Source: an uncultured Clostridia bacterium (lineage in GTDB: Bacteria; Bacillota; Clostridia; Christensenellales; Borkfalkiaceae). From it: a stretch of DNA of 64,000 nucleotides. The stretch spans positions 1 to 64,000 of the forward strand of contig CALVLN010000001.1 of the NCBI GenBank assembly GCA_944338165.1, given 5' to 3'. A program made the position numbers and the translations under genes. This document shows positions 1 to 8,290 of this stretch, in pieces. A model generated the notes under the pieces. That model searched no databases and was not told the origin of the DNA. It saw only the letters and a program-made list of their open reading frames with translations. Numbering within the stretch: position 1 is the first letter of the stretch; the number at the start of each line of letters is the position of its first letter.

Positions 1-77
1 GCTTTTTTTATACCCTGCGAAAAAAGTCGCATTATAAAAGCCCGCAGTCCTCCCGCGCGAATTTTGGAAATTTTATC

Positions 78-86
78 TGATATAAT
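78..86 (+). promoter_or_regulatory. Extended -10 promoter of the small RNA
   Basis: A perfect TATAAT (81-86) is preceded by TGA (78-80), the extended -10 pattern. The -35 region 17-18 bases upstream is poor (AT-rich, no TTGACA), which an extended -10 can compensate for. The predicted start is near base 92-93, just before the closing stem of the structured RNA. Confidence 0.6.
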
Positions 87-91
87 ACAGT

Positions 92-328
92 GTGCGTTTT
101 TGCGGCTTTCAGTTCCACCAAACGGGAACTATCCGAACACCACTGTTACGCAGCAGTGGGTCCGGGTAGTTTTTTATTGCCGCCGAAGGAATGATTTTCC
201 GGATACGGAAAGTCCGGGCGGGTCAAACTGACGAGGCATAAGCAGCCCCTATCTGCCGCCTCTAAGACAGGAAAGCGATATACGGCCGCAGCCAAAAGGC
301 GGGCGGGAACCATTCCCGTCCGCCTTTT
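92..328 (+). ncRNA. Structured small RNA, family not recognised
   Basis: This stretch has no convincing reading frame but folds well by eye. An 8-bp closing stem (100-107 with 284-291) encloses hairpins at 111-116/125-130, 128-135/163-170 (continuing as 140-145/154-159), 180-184/217-221 (with 188-190/213-215 and 196-201/206-211) and 233-237/258-262 (with 242-245/253-256). The first two hairpins share three bases, so they are partly alternative. A promoter lies directly upstream and an intrinsic terminator directly downstream, so it looks like a free-standing RNA of about 235 nt and not a leader, because the next gene lies on the other strand. I could not match it to 6S, SRP, tmRNA, RNase P or a riboswitch I know. 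Confidence 0.6.
294..328 (+). terminator. Intrinsic terminator of the small RNA, probably bidirectional
   Basis: A 12-bp GC-rich stem (298-309 with 313-324, one G-T mismatch, loop CCA) is flanked by AAAA on the left and TTTTT on the right. It can stop the plus-strand small RNA and also the minus-strand operon whose last gene ends at 369. Confidence 0.85.
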
Positions 329-368
329 TAAGTTGCTTTTTCGCAGAAACAACGCGCAAAAAGCGCGT

Positions 369-1274
369 TCAGATCAGATCGCAGATCTCCCGATAATAAA
401 GAACTTCGAGAAGATCGAGGAGATAATATACGTCGCGCGCAAACAGGTCCATCCGGGTGAACCGGTCGAGCGGCGCGCTGCCGCGGTATTCCGCCGTGAG
501 ATACTTCGTCACATCGGAATCCCGATAGGCTTCAAACGCTTCCTTGCAGATGATCCTGTAGAAAAAGCGGGAATCGGAGACGCCTTCCTTCCGATCCGCG
601 CCGTGATACCCGCCGCTGACCAGGCGCAGCAGCAAATAGAGATCTCTGCGCTCCGCAGCCGTCATCCCCTCGAGCGGCGCGCCCGTCTCCGCATATTTCG
701 GATCGCGCTTCAGGCGCTCAAAGAAGATCGGCAGCAGCTTTTCATAGATGTCGCGGCGGATCGCCAGATACCCTTCCCGCTGATTGGCATATACCATGTC
801 CGAACCGTCGCGGTCCTTTAAAATATAATCCTCCAGCCCGTCAAAATCGAACCCGGGGATCTCGTCCGCGTTTCCGCGGGCGTTTTGCGCTTTGAAACGG
901 ATCTTGCCCGTGCCGAAGGCAAACCACCGCGCGAGCAGAAAAGCTTTGACGTCCTCATCCACGCGGAGCATATGATAATACCCCCGCCACGTCCCGGGGA
1001 TGCTTTCCGCCTCGCCCTTCCAGTCGACGGGCGCTTCTTCGTGATCGGGGATCTGATACCCGATCGGGGCATAAACCGACAACGCGGCGATCGGCGCTCT
1101 GCGGATGAATCGCGGCAGCGCACTCAGATCGTCGATGCGATAATAAAACGTCTCCGCATCCTGCAGGAGGATGCGGAAATACTCGCTTGCTTCCTCCTCC
1201 ACGCTCTCATCGGCCGCGGTGCATACGTAATAGCATTCCTTGTTATGCGCCCCATCTATCGTCGTTCGTACCAC
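369..1274 (-). CDS. Hypothetical protein, 301 aa
   Basis: I do not recognise this protein. It is predicted to be cytoplasmic, with no signal peptide or membrane segment, and is rich in aromatic and charged residues, with several Tyr-Tyr pairs and a leucine/tyrosine-rich C-terminal helix region. The start is a GTG at 1274, with GGAG about 9 bases upstream supporting it. It lies 52 bases downstream of the membrane-protein gene and is probably the last gene of the sigma-factor operon, ended by the terminator at 294-328. Its role may be linked to that regulon, but this is inference from position only. Confidence 0.7.
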   Translation of the reverse strand: MVRTTIDGAHNKECYYVCTAADESVEEEASEYFRILLQDAETFYYRIDDLSALPRFIRRAPIAALSVYAPIGYQIPDHEEAPVDWKGEAESIPGTWRGYYHMLRVDEDVKAFLLARWFAFGTGKIRFKAQNARGNADEIPGFDFDGLEDYILKDRDGSDMVYANQREGYLAIRRDIYEKLLPIFFERLKRDPKYAETGAPLEGMTAAERRDLYLLLRLVSGGYHGADRKEGVSDSRFFYRIICKEAFEAYRDSDVTKYLTAEYRGSAPLDRFTRMDLFARDVYYLLDLLEVLYYREICDLI

Positions 1275-1326
1275 TTTTTCTTTCTCCTTCGCTTAAAACG
1301 GCATTCCGCATCGAAGCCCGGCATGT

Positions 1327-2007
1327 TCAGCCGAACATGGCCTGTCCCCAGTCGCTAAATTGCCCTTGGAAACAGCTGACTTCCCAGTAGATCAGGACGC
1401 CGTCCGTCTCCGTGGTCGCAAAAAATACCTGCATATCAGAATCATTTTTCCCGACCGGCTTATAACGGATCGGCGTATCTCCCGCCGTAAGGCTGTTCGG
1501 CAAGTCCTGATATTCCCACCAATCGAGAAAAATAAAATTCTTGTTGTGAATAATTCTTGCGGTTATCAGATAAAAATCCGTCTGCGTCTGCATTTCGCCG
1601 TTGATCATCGTCAAAGCAGGTGTATCGTCGACGATATAAATACATTGCGTCGCGATAATGTTGGACAGTTTTTTTACCGATGGAATATCGTCTATAATTT
1701 CCGATACACTTTCTTCGTCTAACTTTATGGTCCTGACCGACTCGTCGCTGAATGTAAAATCGGGGATCTGCGGCGCTGTTTGCTGACGGCCGCCCAGCGC
1801 CACGGCGACGACGGTCACCAACATGATGAAGGCGACGGCCGCGGCGATCAGCCATACGGCGCTGCCGATCCGCTTTTTTACCTTGACGGCGCCGCGCCCT
1901 TCTTCGGTCACGCCGACGGATTCCCCCGCCTGTTCCCGGTACCAGACCTCGAAGGGCTTTTGGCTCTCCTTCAGCTTTTGCCTGATCTTGCGCCTGAAGC
2001 GATCCAT
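1327..2007 (-). CDS. Single-pass membrane protein, possible anti-sigma or sensor
   Basis: The 226-residue protein has a charged cytoplasmic N-terminus of about 45 residues (starting MDRFRRKIRQKLKES), one strong transmembrane helix at about 48-71, and an extracytoplasmic C-terminal domain of about 155 residues that I do not recognise. The start at 2007 follows a clear GGGAGG. It sits 12 bases downstream of the C39-like gene and in the same operon as an ECF-type sigma factor. A short cytoplasmic region, one helix and an outside domain is the layout of many anti-sigma factors, so it is the best candidate for that role here. No known anti-sigma motif such as a zinc-binding HxxxCxxC is visible, so the role is inferred. 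Confidence 0.7.
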   Translation of the reverse strand: MDRFRRKIRQKLKESQKPFEVWYREQAGESVGVTEEGRGAVKVKKRIGSAVWLIAAAVAFIMLVTVVAVALGGRQQTAPQIPDFTFSDESVRTIKLDEESVSEIIDDIPSVKKLSNIIATQCIYIVDDTPALTMINGEMQTQTDFYLITARIIHNKNFIFLDWWEYQDLPNSLTAGDTPIRYKPVGKNDSDMQVFFATTETDGVLIYWEVSCFQGQFSDWGQAMFG

Positions 2008-2019
2008 ATTTGCCTCCCT

Positions 2020-2838
2020 TTAATAAATGTCGACTTCGTATCCGTCGACCAGCATCCCGTAATCGTCGATCAGTATGTATCCGGTCGAACTGTAACTATA
2101 ACCCGTAGCGACTTTCAGCAGATCCAGCTGTTCGGTCAGGTTGCCGTTTGCATCGTAATAGCGGATGGTGCGCAGGCCGTAACAGACGACCGTATGATTC
2201 CCGATATAGCGCTGCTGGTAAAAATCCTCGCTTCCCGCTTCCGCTTCCAATGCTGACGGAGCGATCAGCGTATACTTGGAGACGAACATGGCAATGGGGT
2301 GCGCCTCCTCAATGGCCTGGCGGCAGACCGACTCGATGATATCCTCATTGGAGATCGCCTGCGTGTAGGAAATATTCCTGCCCTGCTCGTTGACGTACGT
2401 CTTAAGGCCTTCCTTAAAGTTTGCAACCGTAGTCCCCCCTTCCGTCACGTTCGTCTTCATCGAGGTATACAGGCGCGCCATCGCCGCGTCCACGGCGTCC
2501 GTCTGCTCGGCATACAAAACGTGCCCCATGATCACCCGTGCGGAAGTGAAGTTTTCAATGAGTTCATCGTACGTCTTATCGTAATAGCCGAGGACGATCG
2601 CCCCCGCGACGGGCGCACAGGTATTGGTGCGAGACGATGTATTATAGTATTGGGGCATGCCGCCCTCGATCGAAATTTCCTCATCTTCCTTGCTGGCAAA
2701 CGGAATGGAGGTATAAACGGAGTTTACCCAGGACGCGCCGTTGAACCCGTCGGCAAACGTCATTTCCCGCTCCGTAGGGATGTACAAGGCGGGAAGTGCA
2801 AACAAAACGCTCATGCTGAGTGCGGCAAATTTTTTCAT
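2020..2838 (-). CDS. Secreted C39-like cysteine peptidase-fold protein
   Basis: The 272-residue product begins with a signal peptide (MKKFAALSMSVLFALPALYI). The motif TNTCAPVAGAIVLGYYD around Cys74 matches the catalytic-cysteine region of papain-like C39 family proteins, and GNHTVVCYG (His215) with a following ILIDDYG (Asp258/259) could complete a Cys-His-Asp triad. The chosen start at 2838 has GAGG at good spacing; the frame stays open another 67 codons upstream, but that part overlaps the preceding gene and lacks a signal. It lies between a sigma factor (80 bases upstream) and a membrane protein (12 bases downstream). It has no ABC transporter domain, so it is a free secreted enzyme or inhibitor-like protein, not a bacteriocin exporter. 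Substrate unknown. Confidence 0.75.
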   Translation of the reverse strand: MKKFAALSMSVLFALPALYIPTEREMTFADGFNGASWVNSVYTSIPFASKEDEEISIEGGMPQYYNTSSRTNTCAPVAGAIVLGYYDKTYDELIENFTSARVIMGHVLYAEQTDAVDAAMARLYTSMKTNVTEGGTTVANFKEGLKTYVNEQGRNISYTQAISNEDIIESVCRQAIEEAHPIAMFVSKYTLIAPSALEAEAGSEDFYQQRYIGNHTVVCYGLRTIRYYDANGNLTEQLDLLKVATGYSYSSTGYILIDDYGMLVDGYEVDIY

Positions 2839-2918
2839 ACAGATACCTCGTAAAAACTCTTTATATATATGACGTTCCACGGCGGCAAAATGGATGAAAA
2901 AAAAAGAAAAAAACAAAA

Positions 2919-3434
2919 TTATTTTTGCTTTTCCCGATACAACGCTTTCAGTTTGCGGCTGATCTTGACTTTTCTTGCCTTCACCGCTCCGTAGGTGAGG
3001 TTGATGCGCTCGGCAACTTTGCGCAGCGGAAGGCCCCAAACATAGTGGAGGAAAAAAGTATCCTTTTCATCCTCCGCCAAAATCATTAAAATATCGTCGA
3101 GCCACAGCATGTCCGATGCGGCGGCTTCATTCCGCAGCGGGATATCGCCCGAAGGGACTTCCCGCTTCTTTTTGCTGATGTAATCCTTGGCGCGGTTCCG
3201 CACCATCGTGATCATATAGCCGACGTGATTTTCGATCGAGGAAGCATCTCCGCGGAAGTACATCAGCTTTAAAACGACGTCCGAGGCGATGTCATAGGCG
3301 GCATCCCGATCGCGCACGATGTGGAATGCGGTTGCGAATAATTTGCCGAAATATTCATCGTACAGCGCCGCAAAATGCCGCCGATCTCCCCTCTGCGCCG
3401 CCTGAATTGTCCGGATAAATTCTTGCCTTGTCAT
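2919..3434 (-). CDS. ECF-type RNA polymerase sigma factor
   Basis: The 171-residue protein has the two domains of a group 4 sigma factor. Region 2 (about 18-90) contains HFAALYDEYFGKLFATAFHI and DAAYDIASDVVLKLM. Region 4 (about 108-165) contains a helix-turn-helix ending LRKVAERINLTYGAVKARK. It is the first gene of an operon with a C39-like secreted protein and a membrane protein. A sigma-A-like promoter sits at 3456-3484, so it is at least partly expressed from the housekeeping form. The ribosome binding site is weak. No autoregulatory ECF-type promoter could be picked out by eye. Confidence 0.85.
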   Translation of the reverse strand: MTRQEFIRTIQAAQRGDRRHFAALYDEYFGKLFATAFHIVRDRDAAYDIASDVVLKLMYFRGDASSIENHVGYMITMVRNRAKDYISKKKREVPSGDIPLRNEAAASDMLWLDDILMILAEDEKDTFFLHYVWGLPLRKVAERINLTYGAVKARKVKISRKLKALYREKQK

Positions 3435-3455
3435 GATACGAACCCGATTTTTTCT

Positions 3456-3484
3456 ATTATAGCACTATCGGCAGGCAATTACAA
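3456..3484 (-). promoter_or_regulatory. Promoter of the sigma-factor operon
   Basis: Reading leftward: -35 TTGTAA (3479-3484), a 17-base spacer, and a perfect -10 TATAAT (3456-3461), about 20 bases before the start codon of the sigma-factor gene. Confidence 0.7.
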
Positions 3485-3557
3485 GATATATTCAGAAAAA
3501 ATTTTTATTATACTCTATTTCTGCATATATTCATATGGGCAAGCCGAAAAAAGGTGT

Positions 3558-3587
3558 AAAAGAACGCCCCGTACGGGGCGTTCTTTT
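3558..3587 (-). terminator. Terminator at the end of the SipW/TasA-like operon
   Basis: A perfect inverted repeat AGAACGCCCC-GTA-CGGGGCGTTCT (arms at 3561-3570 and 3574-3583, a few central bases unpaired) is flanked by A- and T-rich tracts. It lies just after the stop codon of the 1046-residue beta-helix gene and separates that operon from the sigma-factor operon. Confidence 0.85.
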
Positions 3588-3595
3588 TTCGTTTG

Positions 3596-6500
3596 TCAAA
3601 TGGGAACACAGGTCCAGATATGATTATTATTTGTCTTATCAAACCGATATCCGTCTGCAAGAATTGAACTGTCGTCCGTAATACCTTTAATGGCTCCATA
3701 TTGACCGTTACTAGGCGATCGGAATGTCCCGCCGGAAATTTTAACATTTGTCGCCGCAGCAGAAAAATCAATGCCAGCTACAATGCTCCCGGTGAATGTT
3801 CCGCCTGTGATGGTTAATGTACAAGCCGAAGATCCGTACCAGATGCCGCTCCCGTCGCTGTACCAGTCAAACGGACGGTGATTGGAATATGTCCCGCCGT
3901 GGATCGTAAGCGTATACGGGTTGTTGCCGTTTTCACAGGCGATGGCGCAGGCAAGGCCGTCCACAATGATATCGCTGCCTTGACTTCCCCCTATTGTCGT
4001 CCCATTGGGGTCAAACAAAACGTTTGCATAGTCGTAAAGGCTGAACCCGGCCTGCCCGCCGACGTCAAAGGTTCCGCCGTAGATATTGGCATTGCCCTTG
4101 TTCTCTTTCGACGTGCCCATGATAAAGGCGCCGCTGCCGTTCTGATTCGGGTCGCCAAAGGTGCCGCCATAAATATTCGTCAGTCCGCCATATACCTTAA
4201 AGGAATAAGACGCTGCGGGACCTGCCATTTGGCCAGGCTGCTTTCCGTAGTCGACCCCCAGGAACTTCCCGTCATAAATGGTTACATTTCCGTTTTTTAC
4301 GAAGATCCCATCCCCCTGTGCTGCGGAGTAGGAACCATCGTTAACGATAAGGTCACCGCCATTCATTTCAATTGCAGGACCGCCTGTTCGCGTTTGATGG
4401 TATTTCCAGTTGGAGTTACCGGGACTGATCTCAACGCCCATCAATTCCGTCCCTGTCGTTGAAACGGAGAGACCGTCCCCCGTAGTACGATCTTTTACGC
4501 CAAGCGTTACATCAACACTGCTGCCGCTTCCGAGGCTGACGGATACGCCGCCGCCGACCGAATTTGTTATGGTGCCGGAGCGTAGCACGACGGCAGAACT
4601 GCCCGATGCGGGCGCCTCCACGCGGACGGCAAAGCTCTTGGTAATAAAGCGCTGATAAAGCGTTTCAGGGTTTCCCCCGCTATTATACTGATCGTCGTTT
4701 GCAAGACCCGTATGCGTAATGTTCAGGGTGCCGAGCGATTGCAGCGAACCGCCGGAAACATACACGGAATCGGCTCCCCACTGATCTTCCTTGATCGTGC
4801 TTTCGATCTGCGTGATCGTACCTTCGCCCATGGAAAGCGAACCGCCGTCGATGCGAATTGCGGTACCGCTCGTCTCCAGCCTGAGCGCGTATTCGCCCGT
4901 TGTGCCCGTTGCCGCATGCACGGCGACGGACCCGCCGGAAACCCCGATGCCGAGGCCGTCCGACGTGATCTCGACACCGCTGATATCGACCGTACCGTTG
5001 GAGACGGAGAGCCCGCTCGCATGCGCGCCCGTGACGGCGACCGTGCCGCCGTTGTAAACGAGTTCGCCCTCCGTTACGGCGATGCCCGAAGAATTGCTGC
5101 CGTTGACCGTGAACACACATTCATTGAAGTCGACGTCCCCTTCTCTGATATCGACGCCGCGGGCGTCTGTACCGGGAATGGTGAACGAACAGCGAACGAG
5201 ATCGAGGTTGCTGTTTTCCGTGGTGAGGCCGCTGTTGCCGCTGCCGGACGCCGCGGTTCCATCCATCGTAAACGTGCAATCGGTCAAGCCGATGGTACTG
5301 CCTTTGGCATAAATGGCGCTGTTGTTGCTGCCCGCTTCAAACTCGAACGTGGCGCCGCGGAGCAGGACGTCGGCAGTTGCCTCCGTCACCTCCAGCGGGT
5401 CACCATTCTTTTCTACATAAATGCCGTAAACGTAGTTGCCCGAAACGGTAAAGTCAATGTGCGACTGCGTCGCCGTGTCGCGCAGGACGCCGTCCTCGAC
5501 GCGGATGATGGCGCTGTTGTTGCTGCCCTGCGGGGCACTTGTGGCGTTTTTGGTAAAGCTGCCGCCCGTGAGCACGAGGTTGCCGCCGTTCACTTGAATG
5601 GCGTCGCCGTAATCGCAAGAAAAATCGCCGTCGGAAATGCGCAGATATTCCTGCGTATCATCGGTGCCCTCCGTATACGCGCAGAGGATGCTCGTGCCGC
5701 CCTCAATGACCTCAAACTTGCCGTTTTCCACCGCCATGTAGCCGCCCTCGGCATAGATGCCGTAGGTATCCGCAGAGCCGAAGTAAGAATAATACTCGCC
5801 GCCGCGGGCATACATGCTGCCCGAATACATGGAGACGATGGAGAAGGGATACCCCTGCGTTTGCATTTCGGACGCGGTTTCTTTTGTTTTATGATAGCCG
5901 AAGATGCCGATGCGCTGATCGCCATCCATATAATCGTAATAGAAATCCGCGCTGCCCGCATTTTTGGAGATCTGCACGGTCTCCCCCTGGTCGCCGTCCA
6001 GATGCGTATAATAGAGGAAGGTATCCTCCGGGATGAGGGAATTGTACGCCTGCTCAAAGTACATGTTGCCGTTGAGCAGGTTGCCCGTGGCCGCCGTCGG
6101 CTCGGCGGGCGCGATGGTGGGCATGGTTACCCCCGTCTGCTCCTCATAGCTATATGTGCCGTCGGCGTTATCCTGCTTGACGTGCACGGTGACGGACTGA
6201 GTTCCCTTAATGGTGCCGCCGCTCTGCGAAGTGTTGCCGTTCCGATACTCCCCTTTGCGGGGGCCGCTTTCAAAGACGCCGCTGGTGACCGTGAGGGTGC
6301 CGCCGCTGACGCGGAGCACGCTGCCGACGGGGTTATAGAAGGAGCCGCCGCCCTTGCTGTCGATGATGGTGAGGCGGACGCCGCTTTCCACGTTGAGCAT
6401 GGGGTCGCGGCTGTTGCGGATGATGCAATGCCCGTTGAGATCGAGCGTCAGGTCCACGCCGACGTCGGTCATGCCCACGGTGATGACGAGCGGGTCCATG

Positions 6501-6736
6501 GCGTCGTCGGAGATCTGAATGTTGGAATAGCCGTTCTCGATGGCGCCGATGAATTCGTCGACGCTGCTGACTTCCACGGTATCCGATACGACGTACTCGA
6601 TATCGCTGCCGTAATCGTTGCTCGAAGAGGAGAGCTCATCCGAAAAGCGCCCGTAGGTAAGGGCGAAACTCATCAGCGTCACGATGAGCAGGCTCAAAAA
6701 GACGCCCATTAAAATTGTACGTGTCTTCTGTTTCAT
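3596..6736 (-). CDS. Large secreted parallel beta-helix protein with SipW-type export signal
   Basis: This 1046-residue protein starts with a basic end and a hydrophobic helix (about 8-27) followed at once by TYGRF (27-31), the same kind of motif found in the two other secreted proteins of the operon. From about residue 55 onward it is made of irregular repeats of about 20-30 residues rich in Gly, Ser, Thr, Asn and Val, such as SGGTLTVTSGVFE and VSGGTFTGS-like turns, typical of right-handed parallel beta-helix (pectate-lyase-fold) surface proteins. There is no LPXTG motif, no C-terminal membrane anchor and no SLH repeat that I can see. It is the last gene of the operon, 24 bases after the 509-residue protein, and is probably an adhesin or structural surface protein. 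A carbohydrate-active role cannot be excluded. Confidence 0.8.
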   Translation of the reverse strand: MKQKTRTILMGVFLSLLIVTLMSFALTYGRFSDELSSSSNDYGSDIEYVVSDTVEVSSVDEFIGAIENGYSNIQISDDAMDPLVITVGMTDVGVDLTLDLNGHCIIRNSRDPMLNVESGVRLTIIDSKGGGSFYNPVGSVLRVSGGTLTVTSGVFESGPRKGEYRNGNTSQSGGTIKGTQSVTVHVKQDNADGTYSYEEQTGVTMPTIAPAEPTAATGNLLNGNMYFEQAYNSLIPEDTFLYYTHLDGDQGETVQISKNAGSADFYYDYMDGDQRIGIFGYHKTKETASEMQTQGYPFSIVSMYSGSMYARGGEYYSYFGSADTYGIYAEGGYMAVENGKFEVIEGGTSILCAYTEGTDDTQEYLRISDGDFSCDYGDAIQVNGGNLVLTGGSFTKNATSAPQGSNNSAIIRVEDGVLRDTATQSHIDFTVSGNYVYGIYVEKNGDPLEVTEATADVLLRGATFEFEAGSNNSAIYAKGSTIGLTDCTFTMDGTAASGSGNSGLTTENSNLDLVRCSFTIPGTDARGVDIREGDVDFNECVFTVNGSNSSGIAVTEGELVYNGGTVAVTGAHASGLSVSNGTVDISGVEITSDGLGIGVSGGSVAVHAATGTTGEYALRLETSGTAIRIDGGSLSMGEGTITQIESTIKEDQWGADSVYVSGGSLQSLGTLNITHTGLANDDQYNSGGNPETLYQRFITKSFAVRVEAPASGSSAVVLRSGTITNSVGGGVSVSLGSGSSVDVTLGVKDRTTGDGLSVSTTGTELMGVEISPGNSNWKYHQTRTGGPAIEMNGGDLIVNDGSYSAAQGDGIFVKNGNVTIYDGKFLGVDYGKQPGQMAGPAASYSFKVYGGLTNIYGGTFGDPNQNGSGAFIMGTSKENKGNANIYGGTFDVGGQAGFSLYDYANVLFDPNGTTIGGSQGSDIIVDGLACAIACENGNNPYTLTIHGGTYSNHRPFDWYSDGSGIWYGSSACTLTITGGTFTGSIVAGIDFSAAATNVKISGGTFRSPSNGQYGAIKGITDDSSILADGYRFDKTNNNHIWTCVPI

Positions 6737-6760
6737 ACCCTGTCCCCTGAAAAAAACTGC

Positions 6761-8290
6761 TTAACCGCCCACGCCCGGCGTGCCGCCAGGCGTTTCCGAG
6801 CCGGACTCCGACGCCTGTACGAACACGACGTTGAGCTGTGAAAAATACCCCTTGCTGATCGCTTCGCCGATGACGAACTCCGCAGCGCCGGCAGCTTCCT
6901 GATCATCATACGTGCTGTAATACGGGCTGTCCGGGATCCCGGCAAGGCTGATATAGCCGCTCTGCCCGCCGTTGGAGCAGGTGCCGTAAAGCTTATGGAA
7001 GTTTTCGACGAAAGAACCGTCGATCTCCTCCTCGGGCTTTCCGGTAGAATCATAGAAATTTTCGATGGGATGGACGATGGACGTCGCATCTTCGGAAAGC
7101 GGCGCGATGTGCTGGAAGCTGATCTCGGACCCGCCGCCGTCCGTAAACGTCTTGGTGACGCGGATGGTCGTCTGTTGCGTCACGCCGTCCACCTGCATGG
7201 GGACGAGCTTGCCGTCCGAAAATTCGTACACGTCCGCCTTGCGCTCGAAATGATAGCCGAGCACTTCGGCGCCGTTGTACAGCGCCGTGCCCGCGGGATC
7301 GAGATATTTATCGTAATTGCCATTGCCGTCGGCGCCGTTCCACTTGTCCTCAAAGTCGTCGTTGCTGGCGCGGTCGATGACGGTGAGGAACAGGACGAAT
7401 TCAAGCTGCTCCTGCTGCCCCGCCTTGAACACCATCTGCGGGACCTGAATATCCACCGTGTAAAAGGGGATCTCCTTTTTGAGGTCGAGGTAGAGCATGG
7501 GCTCCGTCTCGCCGAATTCGCCGCCGCGGTTGCGGGCAAAGCCGACCGAATAGTTCGCTTCCTCCATCGAAGCGGAGATGGTGAGCCGCATCTGCGGCCC
7601 CACCGTCACCTCGTCCTGCGCATAGGCGGAAATGGTGCCCGAAAAATTGCCCTTGGGGTCGCCCACAAAGCCGCCCGTGACGGTCATCTCTTGCTCCCGT
7701 ACCTCGCCGATGCCGTCCGTACGATCGTCGTAATCATCCGAATCTGCCGTCGTAAATCCGTTCCACTCGGTGCGGAACTTCTTGGTTTCGGCAAAGGTAG
7801 CGCCCTCCCCGTAATGCGTCTCGCTGTCCTCATCCGTATACGTATAGATAAAGTCGCGCAGGACGTACTGCGGGGTGACCACTTCCTGGTCGCCGTCCTT
7901 CATCACCTGCACGAGCTGCAGGGCGAGGTTATCGGCAAATTCCGCGGGGAAATGCAGGCGCATGCCGGCATTGAGGTCGACGTCCGAAATGGAGACCGCG
8001 CTGCCGTCCGCCGCCGTGGTATAGTTGCGGATGAGATAGCGCATGGAACGCGTGGGATTGATGCTGGAATCGTATCCCTCGTCGCGCAGCCAGTAATTGC
8101 CGTTTGCAAAAGAAACCGCCGAAATATCCGTGATCTCATACTCTGCATGGAAACGGCTCAAAGGCGCCGTGGCGTCCCCGCTGGTGGCGCTGATGAAGCG
8201 CGAAAACGTGACGCCCGTAAAGAGGATGCAGACGATCAGAAGATAGCACAGATAGGTAATGACGGGAATTTTTTTAAGTTTCTTTTCCAT
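6761..8290 (-). CDS. Secreted TasA/CalY-like protein with SipW-type signal, 509 aa
   Basis: The N-terminus has a lysine-rich start, a hydrophobic segment (about 9-27) and then TFSRF (28-32), the pattern of SipW-dependent signal peptides seen in TasA and camelysin. The mature part is acidic and beta-rich, with no recognised enzymatic motif, and ends in a Gly/Pro-rich tail (SETPGGTPGVGG). Its start overlaps the end of the signal-peptidase gene by 17 bases, which suggests translational coupling to the enzyme likely to process it. It is more than twice the size of TasA. I infer an extracellular structural protein, either a minor fibre component or a surface anchor. Confidence 0.75.
   Translation of the reverse strand: MEKKLKKIPVITYLCYLLIVCILFTGVTFSRFISATSGDATAPLSRFHAEYEITDISAVSFANGNYWLRDEGYDSSINPTRSMRYLIRNYTTAADGSAVSISDVDLNAGMRLHFPAEFADNLALQLVQVMKDGDQEVVTPQYVLRDFIYTYTDEDSETHYGEGATFAETKKFRTEWNGFTTADSDDYDDRTDGIGEVREQEMTVTGGFVGDPKGNFSGTISAYAQDEVTVGPQMRLTISASMEEANYSVGFARNRGGEFGETEPMLYLDLKKEIPFYTVDIQVPQMVFKAGQQEQLEFVLFLTVIDRASNDDFEDKWNGADGNGNYDKYLDPAGTALYNGAEVLGYHFERKADVYEFSDGKLVPMQVDGVTQQTTIRVTKTFTDGGGSEISFQHIAPLSEDATSIVHPIENFYDSTGKPEEEIDGSFVENFHKLYGTCSNGGQSGYISLAGIPDSPYYSTYDDQEAAGAAEFVIGEAISKGYFSQLNVVFVQASESGSETPGGTPGVGG

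Noticed and set aside
111..119. GTTCCACCA resembling a tRNA or tmRNA 3' end
   Set aside because: No acceptor stem or cloverleaf upstream; the bases form part of a hairpin inside the structured RNA.
207..219. GGAAAGTCCGGGC resembling the conserved 5' segment of RNase P RNA
   Set aside because: It lies in the middle of a short RNA of about 235 nt and the other conserved RNase P elements are not found.
1187..1390. Short reading frame over the gap between two minus-strand genes
   Set aside because: No start signal; it overlaps two better supported genes on the other strand.
4712..6712. Long plus-strand open frame of 666 codons antisense to the beta-helix gene
   Set aside because: No ribosome binding site, composition is the mirror image of Gly/Ser/Thr repeats, and the minus-strand gene has an export signal, operon context and terminator. 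It is an effect of GC-rich codon use.
3596..6736. Sortase-anchored adhesin
   Set aside because: No LPXTG-like motif, hydrophobic segment or basic tail at the C-terminus.
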